DNA of 64,000 nt from Photobacterium atrarenae (GTDB taxonomy: Bacteria; Pseudomonadota; Gammaproteobacteria; Enterobacterales; Vibrionaceae). The position numbers were made by a program, and so were the translations under genes. The notes under the pieces are model-generated. The model saw only the letters and a list, made by a program, of their open reading frames with translations, made no database searches and was not told where the DNA came from. Positions 1 through 9,976 of this stretch are shown one piece after another. The number at the start of each line of letters is the position of its first letter. Positions within the stretch are counted from its first letter, which is position 1. The stretch spans positions 310,001-374,000 of the forward strand of contig NZ_CP101508.1 in assembly GCF_024380015.1 (NCBI RefSeq), read 5' to 3'.

Positions 1-289
1 CAATGATATCCGGGTGATTGCTTCGGGTAGCGGTCATATCGATCAGGTCCAGCTTGAACATGTGCCGAGCAGTACCGATATTGAAGTCGGCGATCTGCTG
101 GTCACTTCGGGGTTGGGCGGGCGTTACCCGGAAGGCTATCCGGTCGGGTACGTGACCGAGTTTTCGTTTGATAACAAGCGGCCGTTTGCCCAAATTAAGG
201 CCAAACCGACAGTGCAGTTTGACCGCTTGCGTTATTTGTTGCTGGTGTGGCCGACACCACGGGAAACCCTCATTGTAGGAGATCAATAG
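1..289 (+). CDS. mreC: Rod shape-determining protein MreC, C-terminal part
   Basis: This is the last 95 codons of mreC, cut by the left edge of the window; the reading frame is open from base 2. MreC is an inner-membrane protein whose periplasmic beta-rich domain links the MreB cytoskeleton to wall elongation enzymes. The visible part holds the conserved C-terminal signature with VGDLLVTSGLGG followed by RYPEGYPVG, typical of the MreC beta domain. The stop codon TAG (287-289) shares its last base with the proposed GTG start of mreD, so the two are probably translationally coupled, as expected for an mreBCD operon whose first gene lies outside the window. Confidence 0.95.
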   Translation, partial: NDIRVIASGSGHIDQVQLEHVPSSTDIEVGDLLVTSGLGGRYPEGYPVGYVTEFSFDNKRPFAQIKAKPTVQFDRLRYLLLVWPTPRETLIVGDQ

Positions 290-777
290 TGGCAATGAGT
301 CAATCCAATGGCCGCTTGCTGATCTGGCTGTCGTTTATTGTCGCCCTGATCTTACAGGCCGCCCCCTGGCCGGGGGAATTTGAACTGTTTCGCCCATCCT
401 GGGTGTTGCTGGTTGCCTTTTACTGGGTGCTGGCCCTGCCGCATCGGGTGAACGTGGGCACCGCGTTGTTCCTGGGGCTATTATGGGATTTGATGCTGGG
501 CTCGACCCTCGGGGTTCGCGGCCTGATGATGGCGCTGCTCTGCTATATCGTGGCATTGAATTTCCAGTTGATCCGAAATCTGTCGCTGTGGCAGCAGGCC
601 ATTCTGGTGGCTTGCCTGACGCTCGTTGGCAAGCTGATTGAATTCTGGGCGGAATATCTGGTTTCCGTCGTTGCGTTTGAGCCGGAGCGCCTGTGGGCGG
701 TGGCCTTAAACTGTCTGCTGTGGCCCTGGCTGTTTTTACTGCTGCGGCGAATGCGTCGCAAGTTCTCAATTCGTTAA
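289..777 (+). CDS. mreD: Rod shape-determining protein MreD
   Basis: MreD is a small polytopic inner-membrane protein that works with MreB and MreC in rod-shape maintenance and sidewall synthesis. The 162-residue product is hydrophobic throughout, with about five or six membrane segments, and carries the family stretches WLSF near the N-terminus, PHRVNVGT in the middle and WPW near the end. Two starts are possible: GTG at 289, seven bases after a TAGGAG ribosome site at 276-281, or ATG at 295. The spacing favours GTG 289, which overlaps the mreC stop. Length matches the E. coli protein. Confidence 0.93.
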   Translation: MAMSQSNGRLLIWLSFIVALILQAAPWPGEFELFRPSWVLLVAFYWVLALPHRVNVGTALFLGLLWDLMLGSTLGVRGLMMALLCYIVALNFQLIRNLSLWQQAILVACLTLVGKLIEFWAEYLVSVVAFEPERLWAVALNCLLWPWLFLLLRRMRRKFSIR

Positions 778-796
778 ATTATTTTTTCAAACAAGT

Positions 797-842
797 TCCG
801 TTCGGTGTTAGGTTTTAGAACATGATATCGAACGGATCTTTT
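797..842 (+). terminator. Possible weak hairpin terminator after mreD
   Basis: An 8-base inverted repeat (TCCGTTCG at 797-804 with CGAACGGA at 829-836) around a 24-base loop is followed by TCTTTTTG. It sits in the 90-bp gap between mreD and maf. The loop is long and the T-run short, so termination would be partial at best. Confidence 0.35.
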
Positions 843-867
843 TGATAATTCAGTAAATGGTATCATC

Positions 868-1446
868 ATGTCTGCATTACAACTGTATCTGGCATCGGGC
901 TCCCCACGTCGCAAGGAGCTTCTGGCACAACTGGGTTACCGCTTCGAGCGGGTGGTTGTCGATGTGGAAGAGTGCCACCGTCCGGGAGAAACACCCTCCC
1001 AATATGTTCAGCGCCTGGCTCAGGACAAAGCGCAGGCCGGCGTGCAGGCCACCGATGGCAGTCTCCCGGTGCTGGGGTCGGATACGATCGTAGTGGTTGA
1101 TGATGAAATCCTTGAAAAGCCGAAAGACTTTGCTGATGCCCAGCGGATGCTGCGACTGCTTTCCGGTCGCGAACACCAGGTGATGACTGCGGTCACCCTG
1201 GCGACGGCAACGCGTCAGGAAACCCGTCTGGTGATCACCAACGTGTGGTTCAAGCCGTTGTCCGAACAAGAAATCGAAGCCTACTGGGAAAGCGGTGAGC
1301 CTCAGGATAAAGCTGGTAGTTACGGGATCCAGGGGATCGGGGGCAAATTTATTGAGCGTATCGATGGCAGTTATTACGCTGTGGTGGGGTTACCCTTAAT
1401 GGAGACCGACATCATGGTTCAGGACTTTTTAAGTTTACCAATTTAG
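868..1446 (+). CDS. maf: Maf-family nucleoside triphosphate pyrophosphatase (dTTP/UTP type)
   Basis: The 192-residue protein is a Maf/HAM1-fold house-cleaning nucleotidase that hydrolyses dTTP, UTP and modified pyrimidine nucleotides to monophosphate and pyrophosphate (YhdE in E. coli). The N-terminal Maf signature [10 protein letters not shown] lies at residues 10-19, a GSDT motif with the likely catalytic aspartate is at 70-73, and EKPKD follows. Gene order mreD-maf-rng is the same as in E. coli, which supports the YhdE subfamily rather than the YceF (m7GTP) paralogue. ATG 868 is the natural start, since the SGSPRR motif must lie close to the N-terminus. Confidence 0.93.
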   Translation: MSALQLYLASGSPRRKELLAQLGYRFERVVVDVEECHRPGETPSQYVQRLAQDKAQAGVQATDGSLPVLGSDTIVVVDDEILEKPKDFADAQRMLRLLSGREHQVMTAVTLATATRQETRLVITNVWFKPLSEQEIEAYWESGEPQDKAGSYGIQGIGGKFIERIDGSYYAVVGLPLMETDIMVQDFLSLPI

Positions 1447-1454
1447 AGGCAACC

Positions 1455-2924
1455 ATGAGCACAGAGCTGCTGATTAACGTAACGCCAAGTGAGACACGCG
1501 TGGCGATGATTGAAGGAGGGAGCCTTCAGGAAATACATATTGAACGGGAATCCAAACGCGGGATTGTCGGGAATATCTACAAAGGCCGGGTGAGCCGGGT
1601 ATTGCCGGGGATGCAGGCGGCATTTGTTGATATCGGGCTGGAAAAAGCCGCGTTCTTGCATGCCTCCGATATTGTTCCCCATACCGAGTGTGTGGCGGAA
1701 AATGAAAAACAGCAATTCCAGGTGCGGGACATTTCCGAGCTGGTCCGTCAGGGCCAGGATCTGGTGGTGCAGGTGGTCAAAGATCCGCTCGGCACCAAAG
1801 GCGCTCGCCTGACCACAGATGTTACCCTGCCTTCCCGCTATCTGGTCTTTATGCCCGGCGCTGGCCATGTCGGTGTGTCGCAGCGCATTGAAAGCGAAAG
1901 CGAGCGCGAGCGGCTGAAAAAGATTGTCGGCGATTATTGTGATGAGCTGGGTGGCTTTATTATCCGGACTGCCGCTGAAGGGGCGACGGCCGAAGAGATG
2001 GCACAAGATGCAGCGTTTCTCAAACACTTGTGGCGCAAGGTGCTCGAGCGCCGGGCCAAGCATAAGCCCAAATCCATGCTATACGGTGAGTTGGGGCTGG
2101 CGCAGCGGATCCTGCGCGACTTTGTTGGTACCGAGCTGGATTCGATTTTGGTCGACTCACGTCTGGGCTATGAAAAACTCAAGGAATTTACCGACGAGTT
2201 TGTGCCCGAGCTCAGCGAGAAGCTGGAGTATTATGCTGGTGAGCAGCCTATATTTGATCTGTATGACACCGAAAGTGAAATCCAGCGTTCGCTGGAGCGC
2301 AAGGTGGAGCTGAAATCGGGCGGTTATCTGATCATCGATCAGACCGAAGCCATGACCACGATTGATATCAACACCGGTGCGTTTGTCGGTCGCCGCAACC
2401 TCGAAGAGACCATCTTCAACACCAACATTGAAGCGACCAAGGCGATCGCCCGTCAGTTGCGGCTGCGCAACCTCGGCGGCATTATCATTATCGACTTTAT
2501 CGATATGGCGGTGGAGGATCACCGGCGCCGGGTGCTGCTCGCACTGGAGCAGGCACTGTCCTACGATCGGGTCAAAACCAATATTAACGGCTTCACCCAG
2601 CTCGGGCTGGTTGAAATGACCCGCAAGCGGACCCGCGAGAGCATTGAGCATGTGTTGTGCGGCACCTGCCCGACGTGTGAAGGGCGCGGGACGGTGAAAA
2701 CGGTGGAAAGTGTCTGCTATGAGATCCTGCGGGAGATCACCCGGGTCAACCGGGCCTATGATGCCGATCGCTTTGTGGTCTATGTCTCCCCGGCCGTTGC
2801 CGAAGTGCTGGCCGGCGATGAATATCACGCCCTGGCGGAGCTGGAAGTCTTTATCGGCAAGCAGGTCAAGGTGAAAGCCGAGCCATTATATGTCCAGGAA
2901 CAATTTGACGTCGTTATGATGTAA
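1455..2924 (+). CDS. rng: Ribonuclease G
   Basis: RNase G is a cytoplasmic endoribonuclease of the RNase E/G family that matures the 5' end of 16S rRNA and decays some mRNAs. The 489-residue product has an N-terminal S1 RNA-binding domain (about residues 36-128, with GNIYKGRV at 39-46). The catalytic aspartates D304 (in TIDINTG) and D347 (in IIIIDFID) match the numbering of the E. coli enzyme. The Zn-link motif CPTC (405-408) joins protomers in the tetramer. There is no long C-terminal scaffold, which separates it from RNase E. It follows maf after 8 bases and is probably co-transcribed. Confidence 0.97.
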   Translation: MSTELLINVTPSETRVAMIEGGSLQEIHIERESKRGIVGNIYKGRVSRVLPGMQAAFVDIGLEKAAFLHASDIVPHTECVAENEKQQFQVRDISELVRQGQDLVVQVVKDPLGTKGARLTTDVTLPSRYLVFMPGAGHVGVSQRIESESERERLKKIVGDYCDELGGFIIRTAAEGATAEEMAQDAAFLKHLWRKVLERRAKHKPKSMLYGELGLAQRILRDFVGTELDSILVDSRLGYEKLKEFTDEFVPELSEKLEYYAGEQPIFDLYDTESEIQRSLERKVELKSGGYLIIDQTEAMTTIDINTGAFVGRRNLEETIFNTNIEATKAIARQLRLRNLGGIIIIDFIDMAVEDHRRRVLLALEQALSYDRVKTNINGFTQLGLVEMTRKRTRESIEHVLCGTCPTCEGRGTVKTVESVCYEILREITRVNRAYDADRFVVYVSPAVAEVLAGDEYHALAELEVFIGKQVKVKAEPLYVQEQFDVVMM

Positions 2925-2944
2925 ACACGATGCGAGGATATTGA

Positions 2945-5900
2945 GTGACCACAGTTCCGGTTCGTCTGGCACGGGGCGTCATGTGGCTGGCCCTGATCAT
3001 CTTGGTGCTGGCCGCATTTGCTATCAGTGGCTTACGTTTTTTTCTGCCGCACCTGAATGAGTATCGCGAACCGATCCGGCAGTGGGTCTCCCAGCAGGCC
3101 GAGATGCGACTGGAAGTGGCGCGTGTCGAAGGCCACTGGCGCAACCGTGGTCCGTCGCTGGTGCTGCAAGGCGTTGAGATCGCCGCGTCGGACAAACTGG
3201 CCTCGATTGTTCATGTCGGGGATGTTGAGATGCAGCTCGATATTCCGGGCTCGCTCTGGGCATGGCAGCCGGTCTTTAAGGATGTCCGGCTCAGTCGGCT
3301 CAGCCTGGACCTGACCCAGTTGCCGGCATCGATTTTCCCCCCGCTCAGTGAGCCGGCACCGGCGACCAGCGCTGATGCCGATTCAGCCGAGTTGATTGCC
3401 CGGCTGGAAACGCTGTTTTTTGTCCAGTTGGGGAAATTCTCCCTTAAAGATTCCCACGTCACGTTGATCTCGCCGGCCGGTCAGCCGTTGCGGGTTGATA
3501 TCAATGCCCTGAAGTGGGATGCCACCGGTGTTCAACACCGGGCGGAAGGGGTGATCAGCGTGGCGGATACCCATTTCAGTCAGCTGCAGGTGATCGCTAA
3601 TTTATCAGCCAGCCACTCGTTCCCGGATCTGTCCGGCCGCGTTTATGTTCAGGCCCGTAATCTCTCCGTGACGCCATGGCTGGACAAGCAGCTCGGCAAT
3701 GCCGAGGTCACCGGCAGCAACCTCAATGCAGCGCTGTGGCTTAATTTACAGGACGGCAAGCTGGCCGATAGCCTGCTGCGCCTGGAAAACAGCGCTCTGC
3801 GCTGGCAGCGCGATGGCCAGTCGCACCAGTTTCAGATCCAGCACGGGCTGCTGGCGCTTAAACCGCAAACCGAGCGCGGTGAGCCGGGCTGGCGCATCGA
3901 CAGCGAGCCGATTGTGTTGCAGACCGATGGCCAGCCGTGGCCGGCGTTTACCATTGCCGGTCAGTGGCATCCTTCAGACTGGCAATTGGCGATTAGCCGC
4001 CTGCCGCTGGCCCCGATCTTACCGTTTGCCAGTTTTCTGCCGCCCGACAGTCAGTCCGCTGCAGCGCTCGATGCCCTGCAGCCCAGTGGCCAGTTGCAGG
4101 ATATCCGGCTCGCTGCCGCATCCGGGCAGTCCCCGCGCTTTTCGGCACAGTTGGAACAGCTCGGGCTGAAGCAGTGGTCCCTGCTGCCGGAAGTTCACAA
4201 ACTCGATGCGACGGTGGCCGGGACGCTCAACGCAGGCAAAGCGGTGCTGTCGCTGCAAGATGATGAGCTGCCGTACGGTGATGTTTTCCAGGCCCCGCTG
4301 CCGATTGAAAAAGGCGACGTGACCGCATACTGGCAGGTGGGCGAGGACGGTTGGCGACTGTGGAGTGATCACCTGGCGGTTACGACCCCCGACGCCCGTG
4401 CCAAGGGGCAGTTCCGGCTCGATTTCCCGGCGGATGCCCCGGCATGGCTGTCTTTTTACGGTGAGGCTGCGGTGCATCATGCCGGTGAAGCCTGGCGCTA
4501 TCTGCCGACCCGGGCATTGGGACGGGAGCTGACCGATTATCTGTCGGCGGCGATCCGCGGCGGGACCACCGATCAGGCGCAGTTGATGTGGTATGGCGAG
4601 CTGGCGGATTTTCCGTATCAGCGCCATGAAGGGATCTTCCAGGTACAGGTGCCGCTGGAGCAGGGGCGGTTCAGTTTTGATACCCATTGGCCGGAGCTGA
4701 CGGACCTGGCACTGGATCTGAGCTTTGAAAATGATCGGATGTTGATTGCCGCCAGCCAGGCCCGGACCATGGGGGCGATGGCATCGCGGGTGCGCGGTGA
4801 AGCCGAGCTGGCTCCCGATGGTCACCTGCGGCTCACTCTGGATGTGGCGGCAGAAGGTCAGGCCATCCGGGATTATATGCTGGCGACGCCGCTGGTGGAC
4901 ACGGTCGGCGCGGCACTAACCACGGTGCAGGTCAGCGGTCCGGTCACTTCGCGCTTTGCGTTGGATATCCCGTTTGACGGCAGTGAAGTGCGGGCCTGGG
5001 GCCAGGCTGAGCTGGCGGGCAATACCATTGTCATGGACACGCCGCCGCTGCAACTGGCGCAGGTCAGCGGGGCCCTGAGCTTTGATAACGATCAAGTGCA
5101 AGCCGAAGGCATTCAGGGCATGTTACTGGCGCAGCCGGTATCGGTCAGTTTTACCGGCCGCCAGGCGGAAGCCGGGTACCAGGTTGGGATTGATGTGGAC
5201 GGCCACTGGTCGGTAGCTGCTTTGCAGCGGCAGGTTCGCGATCCGCTGCTTGAGCGGGTTGAGGGATTAAGCCGCTGGCAGGCGAATATCGGGGTTGATT
5301 TGCACGACACCGGGTTTACCTATCAGGTGAAGGCCAAAGCTGATTTGAATGATGTTCATAGCGAGCTGCCTTACCCGCTGGCCCTGGTGCGTGGCAACCG
5401 GCAGTCGGCCACCCTGTCGGCCCGGGGCAATGCCGAGCAGCTGGAGGCAACGCTGCGGGTGCCGAAGGCGGCTTACCGCACCCGGATCGAACTGGGTGCT
5501 CCGCTGAGCATCACCGCCAGTCATTTATCGGTCGGAGCGGGTCAGCTGCGCGGACTGCAGGCGGGTAAGCACCGGGTGGATTGGGTGAGCCGATCGCTGG
5601 ACGCTGATCGCTGGATCGCGCTGGGTGAGGAAATCGCCGCGCGCGAAAGCGAAGGGGACTCCGGGATGCCGGCGCTCCCGTTGCCGACAGAAGTCAACGC
5701 CCAGCTCAAAAAGCTTAAGCTGGCGACCCTCAATTGGCATGAGGTGGATCTGGCGGTGCGCAAGCAACCGACGCGGTGGCGCTTATTGTTAGACAGCCGT
5801 GAGATGAGCGGCGAGGGGATCTGGCCGAACGGCAAGCCGTTGCAACTGGCGTTGGATCAATTGCATCTCAATCTGCCGATGTTGGAAACAGAGGAAACCT

Positions 5901-6811
5901 CTGTCCCGGCGCCGTATGTGCCGCAGCGGGTAATTCCGGCGGCGACAGACTTTGATCGTGCCTTGATGGCCAACTTGCCGGAAGTTGACCTGCAACTGGC
6001 TGACGCTTGGTTGCAGGGCTACCGGCTGGGTGAGGTGTCGGGCAAATTGCGCCGCGAGGGCACTACGCTGGCCTTGCAGAACTTCCAGGTCGCTTCTGAC
6101 GCCACCCTGTTGAGTCTCGATGGTCACTGGACGTTGGACGGTGATCAGAACGAAACTCAAATCGCCTTTGATATTGAAGGGGAAAACAGCTCCGAGCTGA
6201 TGGCACGGCTGGGGATTTCCGGCGGGATCCAAGGGGCAGAATTCAGCAGTTATGCGTCGATTCAGTGGCGTGGCGCGCCCTGGTCGATGCACCGCGAGAC
6301 CCTCAGTGGCGAAGTGAAAACCGAAACCGGGAAAGGGGTGATCAGTGAAATCGGCGGTGCCGGCCGGATCCTCGGTCTGTTCAGTCTCGATTCGATTATT
6401 CGCAAAATGCAGCTCGACTTCTCCGGGGTGTTTGATGATGGCCTGGCGTTTAACTATATTCGCGGCTCCGGGACGCTGGAAAATGGTCGCTTCGAAACCG
6501 ATGATATTCAGATGCAAGCGCTGGCGGGGGATATGTATATTACCGGAAGTGCTAATCTTGTAAGTGAAACCGTCGATGCAAAAGTTCAGTTTTTCCCTGA
6601 TTTTACCTCGGGGATCCCGGTGCTGACGGCTTTCGCTGTGGCACCGCAGACGGCAATTCTGGTGTTTGCAATTTCAACCGCTTTATCGCCGGTACTGGAT
6701 GTATTTACCCAGGTGAACTATGAAGTGAAGGGACCGATTGAGGCGCCGGTGGTGACGGAAAAATCCCGCTTTACCGGTGAGTATACCGTCCCGGATGATA
6801 TCAGGGAGTAA
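2945..6811 (+). CDS. yhdP: YhdP, AsmA-like envelope phospholipid transport protein
   Basis: This 1288-residue protein belongs to the YhdP family (AsmA-like, formerly DUF3971). Members are anchored by one N-terminal inner-membrane helix (here about residues 10-33) and carry a very long periplasmic beta-groove thought to pass phospholipids to the outer membrane together with TamB and YdbH. The rest of the sequence is repetitive, beta-rich and of low charge, ending in the conserved FDYxxxGP-like segment FTQVNYEVKGPI. The start is GTG 2945, preceded by GAGGA at 2934-2938. It lies 20 bases after rng. Function is taken from E. coli work on the family; the match rests on length, topology and gene order. 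Confidence 0.92.
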   Translation: MTTVPVRLARGVMWLALIILVLAAFAISGLRFFLPHLNEYREPIRQWVSQQAEMRLEVARVEGHWRNRGPSLVLQGVEIAASDKLASIVHVGDVEMQLDIPGSLWAWQPVFKDVRLSRLSLDLTQLPASIFPPLSEPAPATSADADSAELIARLETLFFVQLGKFSLKDSHVTLISPAGQPLRVDINALKWDATGVQHRAEGVISVADTHFSQLQVIANLSASHSFPDLSGRVYVQARNLSVTPWLDKQLGNAEVTGSNLNAALWLNLQDGKLADSLLRLENSALRWQRDGQSHQFQIQHGLLALKPQTERGEPGWRIDSEPIVLQTDGQPWPAFTIAGQWHPSDWQLAISRLPLAPILPFASFLPPDSQSAAALDALQPSGQLQDIRLAAASGQSPRFSAQLEQLGLKQWSLLPEVHKLDATVAGTLNAGKAVLSLQDDELPYGDVFQAPLPIEKGDVTAYWQVGEDGWRLWSDHLAVTTPDARAKGQFRLDFPADAPAWLSFYGEAAVHHAGEAWRYLPTRALGRELTDYLSAAIRGGTTDQAQLMWYGELADFPYQRHEGIFQVQVPLEQGRFSFDTHWPELTDLALDLSFENDRMLIAASQARTMGAMASRVRGEAELAPDGHLRLTLDVAAEGQAIRDYMLATPLVDTVGAALTTVQVSGPVTSRFALDIPFDGSEVRAWGQAELAGNTIVMDTPPLQLAQVSGALSFDNDQVQAEGIQGMLLAQPVSVSFTGRQAEAGYQVGIDVDGHWSVAALQRQVRDPLLERVEGLSRWQANIGVDLHDTGFTYQVKAKADLNDVHSELPYPLALVRGNRQSATLSARGNAEQLEATLRVPKAAYRTRIELGAPLSITASHLSVGAGQLRGLQAGKHRVDWVSRSLDADRWIALGEEIAARESEGDSGMPALPLPTEVNAQLKKLKLATLNWHEVDLAVRKQPTRWRLLLDSREMSGEGIWPNGKPLQLALDQLHLNLPMLETEETSVPAPYVPQRVIPAATDFDRALMANLPEVDLQLADAWLQGYRLGEVSGKLRREGTTLALQNFQVASDATLLSLDGHWTLDGDQNETQIAFDIEGENSSELMARLGISGGIQGAEFSSYASIQWRGAPWSMHRETLSGEVKTETGKGVISEIGGAGRILGLFSLDSIIRKMQLDFSGVFDDGLAFNYIRGSGTLENGRFETDDIQMQALAGDMYITGSANLVSETVDAKVQFFPDFTSGIPVLTAFAVAPQTAILVFAISTALSPVLDVFTQVNYEVKGPIEAPVVTEKSRFTGEYTVPDDIRE

Positions 6812-6857
6812 GACTGCGCGTTTGCCAGCAACCCCCGGTCACAATAAGGAAGTCATG

Positions 6858-7700
6858 ATGACAAAAGTGGGTGTGGTACAAATGAACTCCGGGGCTGATC
6901 CGGAGATGAATCTGAAGCAGCTGAAGAAAAAGCTCCAGGGGTTGCAGCTCCAGGGCGCCCGGTTGGTGGTCACGCCGGAAAATTGTCTGGTGTTTGGCAC
7001 CCGGGCCGATTATCAGCGTCATGCCGAGCCGCTGGGCGCGGGGCCGCTGCAGGCCGAGCTGGCGGTGATCACCAGGCAGCTCGGGATCTGGCTGCTGGTT
7101 GGCTCCATGCCGATCCGCCAGGCTGATGGATCGGTGACAACCACCTCACTGCTGTTTGACAGCGAAGGTCAGTGCCAGGCCCATTATGATAAGCTGCATA
7201 TGTTTGATGTTGAGGTCGCGGATGCGCACCAGAGTTACCGCGAGTCGGATACCTTTCGTCCCGGCCGGGACATTAAAGTGGTGCCGACACCATTTGGCAA
7301 TATTGGTCTGTCAATCTGTTATGATGTTCGGTTCCCGCAGCTGTATAGCGCGCTGAGAGCGCAAGGGGCGGATATCATCGTGGTGCCGGCAGCATTTACC
7401 AAAGTGACTGGCAAAGCGCATTGGGACGTATTATTGCGGGCTCGGGCCGTCGAAACCCAATGCTGGATCGTCGCCGCCGCGCAATGGGGCGAGCATAACG
7501 AAGGTCGGGAGACCTGGGGCCATTCGATGGTGATCGACCCCTGGGGACAAGTGGTTGCCTGCCAGAAGCTGGGAACCGGGGTACTGACCGCCGATCTGGA
7601 CCTGAACCTGAGCCAGACGATCAGGACAAATATGCCGCTGATGCAACACGCCCGGTTTGGGGTGCATCCGCGCAGCACTAATGAAGAGCAAATTGAATGA
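6858..7700 (+). CDS. Carbon-nitrogen hydrolase (Nit / deaminated-glutathione amidase-like)
   Basis: The 280-residue protein is a nitrilase-superfamily amidase. The Glu-Lys-Cys catalytic triad is visible as E41 (TPENC), K112 (YDKLHMFD) and C154 ([10 protein letters not shown]). The YDKLHMFDV and ICYDVRFP segments are typical of the Nit1 branch, whose known members hydrolyse deaminated glutathione, a metabolite-repair reaction. The exact substrate here is inferred. Two adjacent ATG codons (6855, 6858) are possible; an AAGGA site ending at 6850 is better spaced for 6858. The stop overlaps the tldD start (ATGA), so the gene is in the yhdP-tldD operon. Confidence 0.88.
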   Translation: MTKVGVVQMNSGADPEMNLKQLKKKLQGLQLQGARLVVTPENCLVFGTRADYQRHAEPLGAGPLQAELAVITRQLGIWLLVGSMPIRQADGSVTTTSLLFDSEGQCQAHYDKLHMFDVEVADAHQSYRESDTFRPGRDIKVVPTPFGNIGLSICYDVRFPQLYSALRAQGADIIVVPAAFTKVTGKAHWDVLLRARAVETQCWIVAAAQWGEHNEGRETWGHSMVIDPWGQVVACQKLGTGVLTADLDLNLSQTIRTNMPLMQHARFGVHPRSTNEEQIE

Positions 7701-9142
7701 CGCTGGAAACTGTAGAAAATACCATGCTGGCCCAATCGGGGCTGGGGCGTGAAGAGTTAAGCCAAACTCTGGGGCTGATTGCCGCCCGGGATGTCGACTA
7801 TGCCGATATTTATTTCCAGTCCTGCTGGCATGAATCGCTGGTGCTGGAAGACAGTATCATCAAAGACGGCTCATTTAACATCGACCGCGGGGTGGGAGTA
7901 CGGGCAGTCGCCGGCGAGAAAACCGGGTTTGCCTATTCCGATCAGATCAATACCCTGGCGCTGAACCAGAGTGCCAAAGCGGCCCGCGGCATTGTGCGCA
8001 GTGGTCGCCAGGGCAAGGTTCAGGCCTTTATCCCGACCATGCCGGATGCGGTGTATGCGCCGATCACCCCGCTCGAGAGTCTGGATAAGCACCAGAAAAT
8101 CGCCTTGCTGGAAGAGATTGACCGCTATATCCGTACCAAAGAGCCGATGGTGAAAGAGGTGTCGGTCAGCATCAACGGGGTCTATGAGCAAGTACTGGTG
8201 GCTGCGCTGGATGGCACCTATGCAGCAGATATTCGCCCGCTGGTACGTCTGTCGATCAGTGTGCTGGTGGAAAAAAACGGCCGTCGCGAGCACGGCAGTG
8301 CCGGGGGCGGTGGCCGCTTCGGCTATGAATACTTCCTCGGTGATGAAAATGGTAAGACGGTGGCGCTGAACTATGCCGATGAAGCCCTGCGCCAGGCGCT
8401 GGTGAATCTTGAAGCGGGCGATGCGCCGGCCGGGACCATGCCGGTGGTGCTTGGTGCCGGCTGGCCGGGCGTGTTGCTGCATGAAGCGGTGGGCCATGGT
8501 CTGGAAGGGGATTTCAACCGTAAGGGCTCGTCGATGTTTACCGGCCAGATGGGGCAGCAGGTCACTTCCCCGCTGTGTACCATTGTCGATGACGGGACCC
8601 TGGCTGATCGCCGCGGCTCGCTTAATATCGATGATGAAGGGGTACCAGGCCAGTATAACGTATTGGTGGAAGGCGGTAAGCTCAAGGGCTATATGCAAGA
8701 TAAGCTCAATGCGCGTCTGATGGGGGTGCCCCCGACCGGGAATGGTCGCCGAGAGTCGTATGCCCACTTGCCGATGCCGCGGATGACCAATACTTATATG
8801 CTGCCGGGTCAGCACACACCGGAAGAGATCATCGCCAGCGTCAAGCAGGGGATCTATGCCCCGAACTTCGGCGGCGGCCAAGTCGATATTACCTCGGGTA
8901 AATTTGTGTTCTCGGCCTCGGAAGCCTACCTGATCGAGAATGGTAAAGTGACCCGGCCGATCAAGGGCGCGACCCTGATTGGCAGCGGCATCGAAGCGAT
9001 GCAGCAGGTGTCGATGGTCGGCAATGATCTCGACATTGACCGTGGGGTCGGGGTTTGTGGCAAAGCCGGTCAGAGTGTGCCGGTGGGCGTTGGCCAGCCA
9101 ACACTGAAGATTGATTCGATGACGGTGGGCGGCACCCAGTAA
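7697..9142 (+). CDS. tldD: Metalloprotease subunit TldD
   Basis: TldD is the catalytic subunit of the TldD/TldE (PmbA) heterodimeric zinc protease, known to process microcin B17 and to degrade the CcdA antitoxin in E. coli. The 481-residue sequence has the zinc motif HEAVGH at 262-267 and the conserved glycine-rich end with CGKAGQ and PVGVGQP. The start ATG 7697 overlaps the stop of the nitrilase gene. The N-terminus aligns well with E. coli TldD. The partner gene pmbA lies only about 0.8 kb downstream, separated by darP on the other strand. Confidence 0.96.
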   Translation: MTLETVENTMLAQSGLGREELSQTLGLIAARDVDYADIYFQSCWHESLVLEDSIIKDGSFNIDRGVGVRAVAGEKTGFAYSDQINTLALNQSAKAARGIVRSGRQGKVQAFIPTMPDAVYAPITPLESLDKHQKIALLEEIDRYIRTKEPMVKEVSVSINGVYEQVLVAALDGTYAADIRPLVRLSISVLVEKNGRREHGSAGGGGRFGYEYFLGDENGKTVALNYADEALRQALVNLEAGDAPAGTMPVVLGAGWPGVLLHEAVGHGLEGDFNRKGSSMFTGQMGQQVTSPLCTIVDDGTLADRRGSLNIDDEGVPGQYNVLVEGGKLKGYMQDKLNARLMGVPPTGNGRRESYAHLPMPRMTNTYMLPGQHTPEEIIASVKQGIYAPNFGGGQVDITSGKFVFSASEAYLIENGKVTRPIKGATLIGSGIEAMQQVSMVGNDLDIDRGVGVCGKAGQSVPVGVGQPTLKIDSMTVGGTQ

Positions 9143-9165
9143 GACTGAATGCCTGTCCCTGCTCA

Positions 9166-9206
9166 AAAAATGCCAGCGCTGCTCGAACAAGCTCGCTGGC
9201 ATTTTT
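9166..9206. terminator. Bidirectional terminator between tldD and darP
   Basis: A 13-bp perfect stem (AAAAATGCCAGCG at 9166-9178 paired with 9194-9206) around a 15-base loop ends in a T-run on either strand. It lies between the convergent tldD (ends 9142) and darP (ends 9227) and can serve both. Confidence 0.85.
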
Positions 9207-9226
9207 GATTTTCGGCCTGCACGCGC

Positions 9227-9751
9227 TTAGTCGTTCAGATATAGCTCTTTGAGGTACTGGAAGATTTCGCGGTAGGCTTTGGCCGGTTTGTTCTGGGCTT
9301 TTTCCTTGTTGGCCTGGCGGACCAGCTGGCGCAGGCGCTGGCGATCGGCATCCGGGTGCTCGGCGATGATCTCGTTGATCATGCAGTCGCCGTTGTCGAT
9401 CAGAGCATCGCGCTTTTGCTCCAGCTTGTGCAGCTGAGCCGTTGCCTGCGAGTGCTTGTTGCGCAGCATGTCCAGGGCGGCCTGGATCGGCTCGATGTCC
9501 ACCTGGCGCATCAGCTTGCCGATGTACTGCAGCTGGCGGCGGCGCGCTTCGTTTTTGAAACGCTGTGCATCATGAATGGCGTCCAGCATTTCTTCATCGA
9601 GCGGGATCTTGGCCAGGGCGTTTGGCTTGAGACTGACCAACTCTTCGCCAATTTTCTGTAGCGCTTCCATGTCGCGCTTCATCTCGGTCTTGCTGACCCA
9701 GATAATTTCCTCTTCCTCTTCCCAGGGGGCTTTTTGGTTTTTACGGCTCAT
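9227..9751 (-). CDS. darP: Ribosome biogenesis protein DarP (YjgA)
   Basis: DarP (YjgA) binds late 50S ribosomal precursors and helps large-subunit maturation. The 174-residue product has an acidic N-terminus (EEEEE), the conserved block [12 protein letters not shown], an [11 protein letters not shown] helix, and the C-terminal [15 protein letters not shown] block. I chose ATG 9751 over an upstream in-frame TTG at 9766 because nothing resembling a ribosome site precedes the TTG. It is convergent with tldD and divergent from pmbA. Confidence 0.93.
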   Translation of the reverse strand: MSRKNQKAPWEEEEEIIWVSKTEMKRDMEALQKIGEELVSLKPNALAKIPLDEEMLDAIHDAQRFKNEARRRQLQYIGKLMRQVDIEPIQAALDMLRNKHSQATAQLHKLEQKRDALIDNGDCMINEIIAEHPDADRQRLRQLVRQANKEKAQNKPAKAYREIFQYLKELYLND

Positions 9752-9815
9752 AACAGGCTCACTCAAAAGTTAACGGGGCCATTTTACCAGTTTAATCAAG
9801 ATTTGGGGGCGCAAA

Positions 9816-9843
9816 TTCCGCACCGGCAGTGTTATGCTATAAG
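9816..9843 (+). promoter_or_regulatory. Candidate extended -10 promoter for pmbA
   Basis: TATAAG at 9838-9843 is preceded by TGC (extended -10) and, 16 bases upstream, by a poor -35 TTCCGC at 9816-9821. The 225-bp gap between darP and pmbA must hold divergent promoters; this is the best plus-strand candidate. It would leave a leader of about 125 bases. Confidence 0.4.
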
Positions 9844-9900
9844 TAATACGCATAGATACAGGTTGGTCGAGACCGGTATTGTGCTCATCGATAATGAATT

Positions 9901-9951
9901 TCCCCGTTTGATGCCGCGTTCGCCCCAAGGCGGGCCCGAGGATGAAATGGG
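9901..9951 (+). promoter_or_regulatory. Long hairpin in the pmbA leader
   Basis: CCCCGTTT (9901-9908) can pair with AAATGGGG (9944-9951, one G-U pair), enclosing a smaller CGCC/GGCG hairpin at 9920-9931. It is followed by ATTATTTTC, 25 bases before the pmbA start. It could act as an attenuator or an mRNA-stabilising stem; this is inference from base pairing only. Confidence 0.35.
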
Positions 9952-9976
9952 GATTATTTTCTGAGAATGTGAACGT

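Noticed and set aside
7871..9202. Long antisense open frame (443 codons) opposite tldD
   Set aside because: It is a shadow of tldD. In G+C-rich genes the opposite strand often stays open; the translation has no family likeness and no ribosome site.
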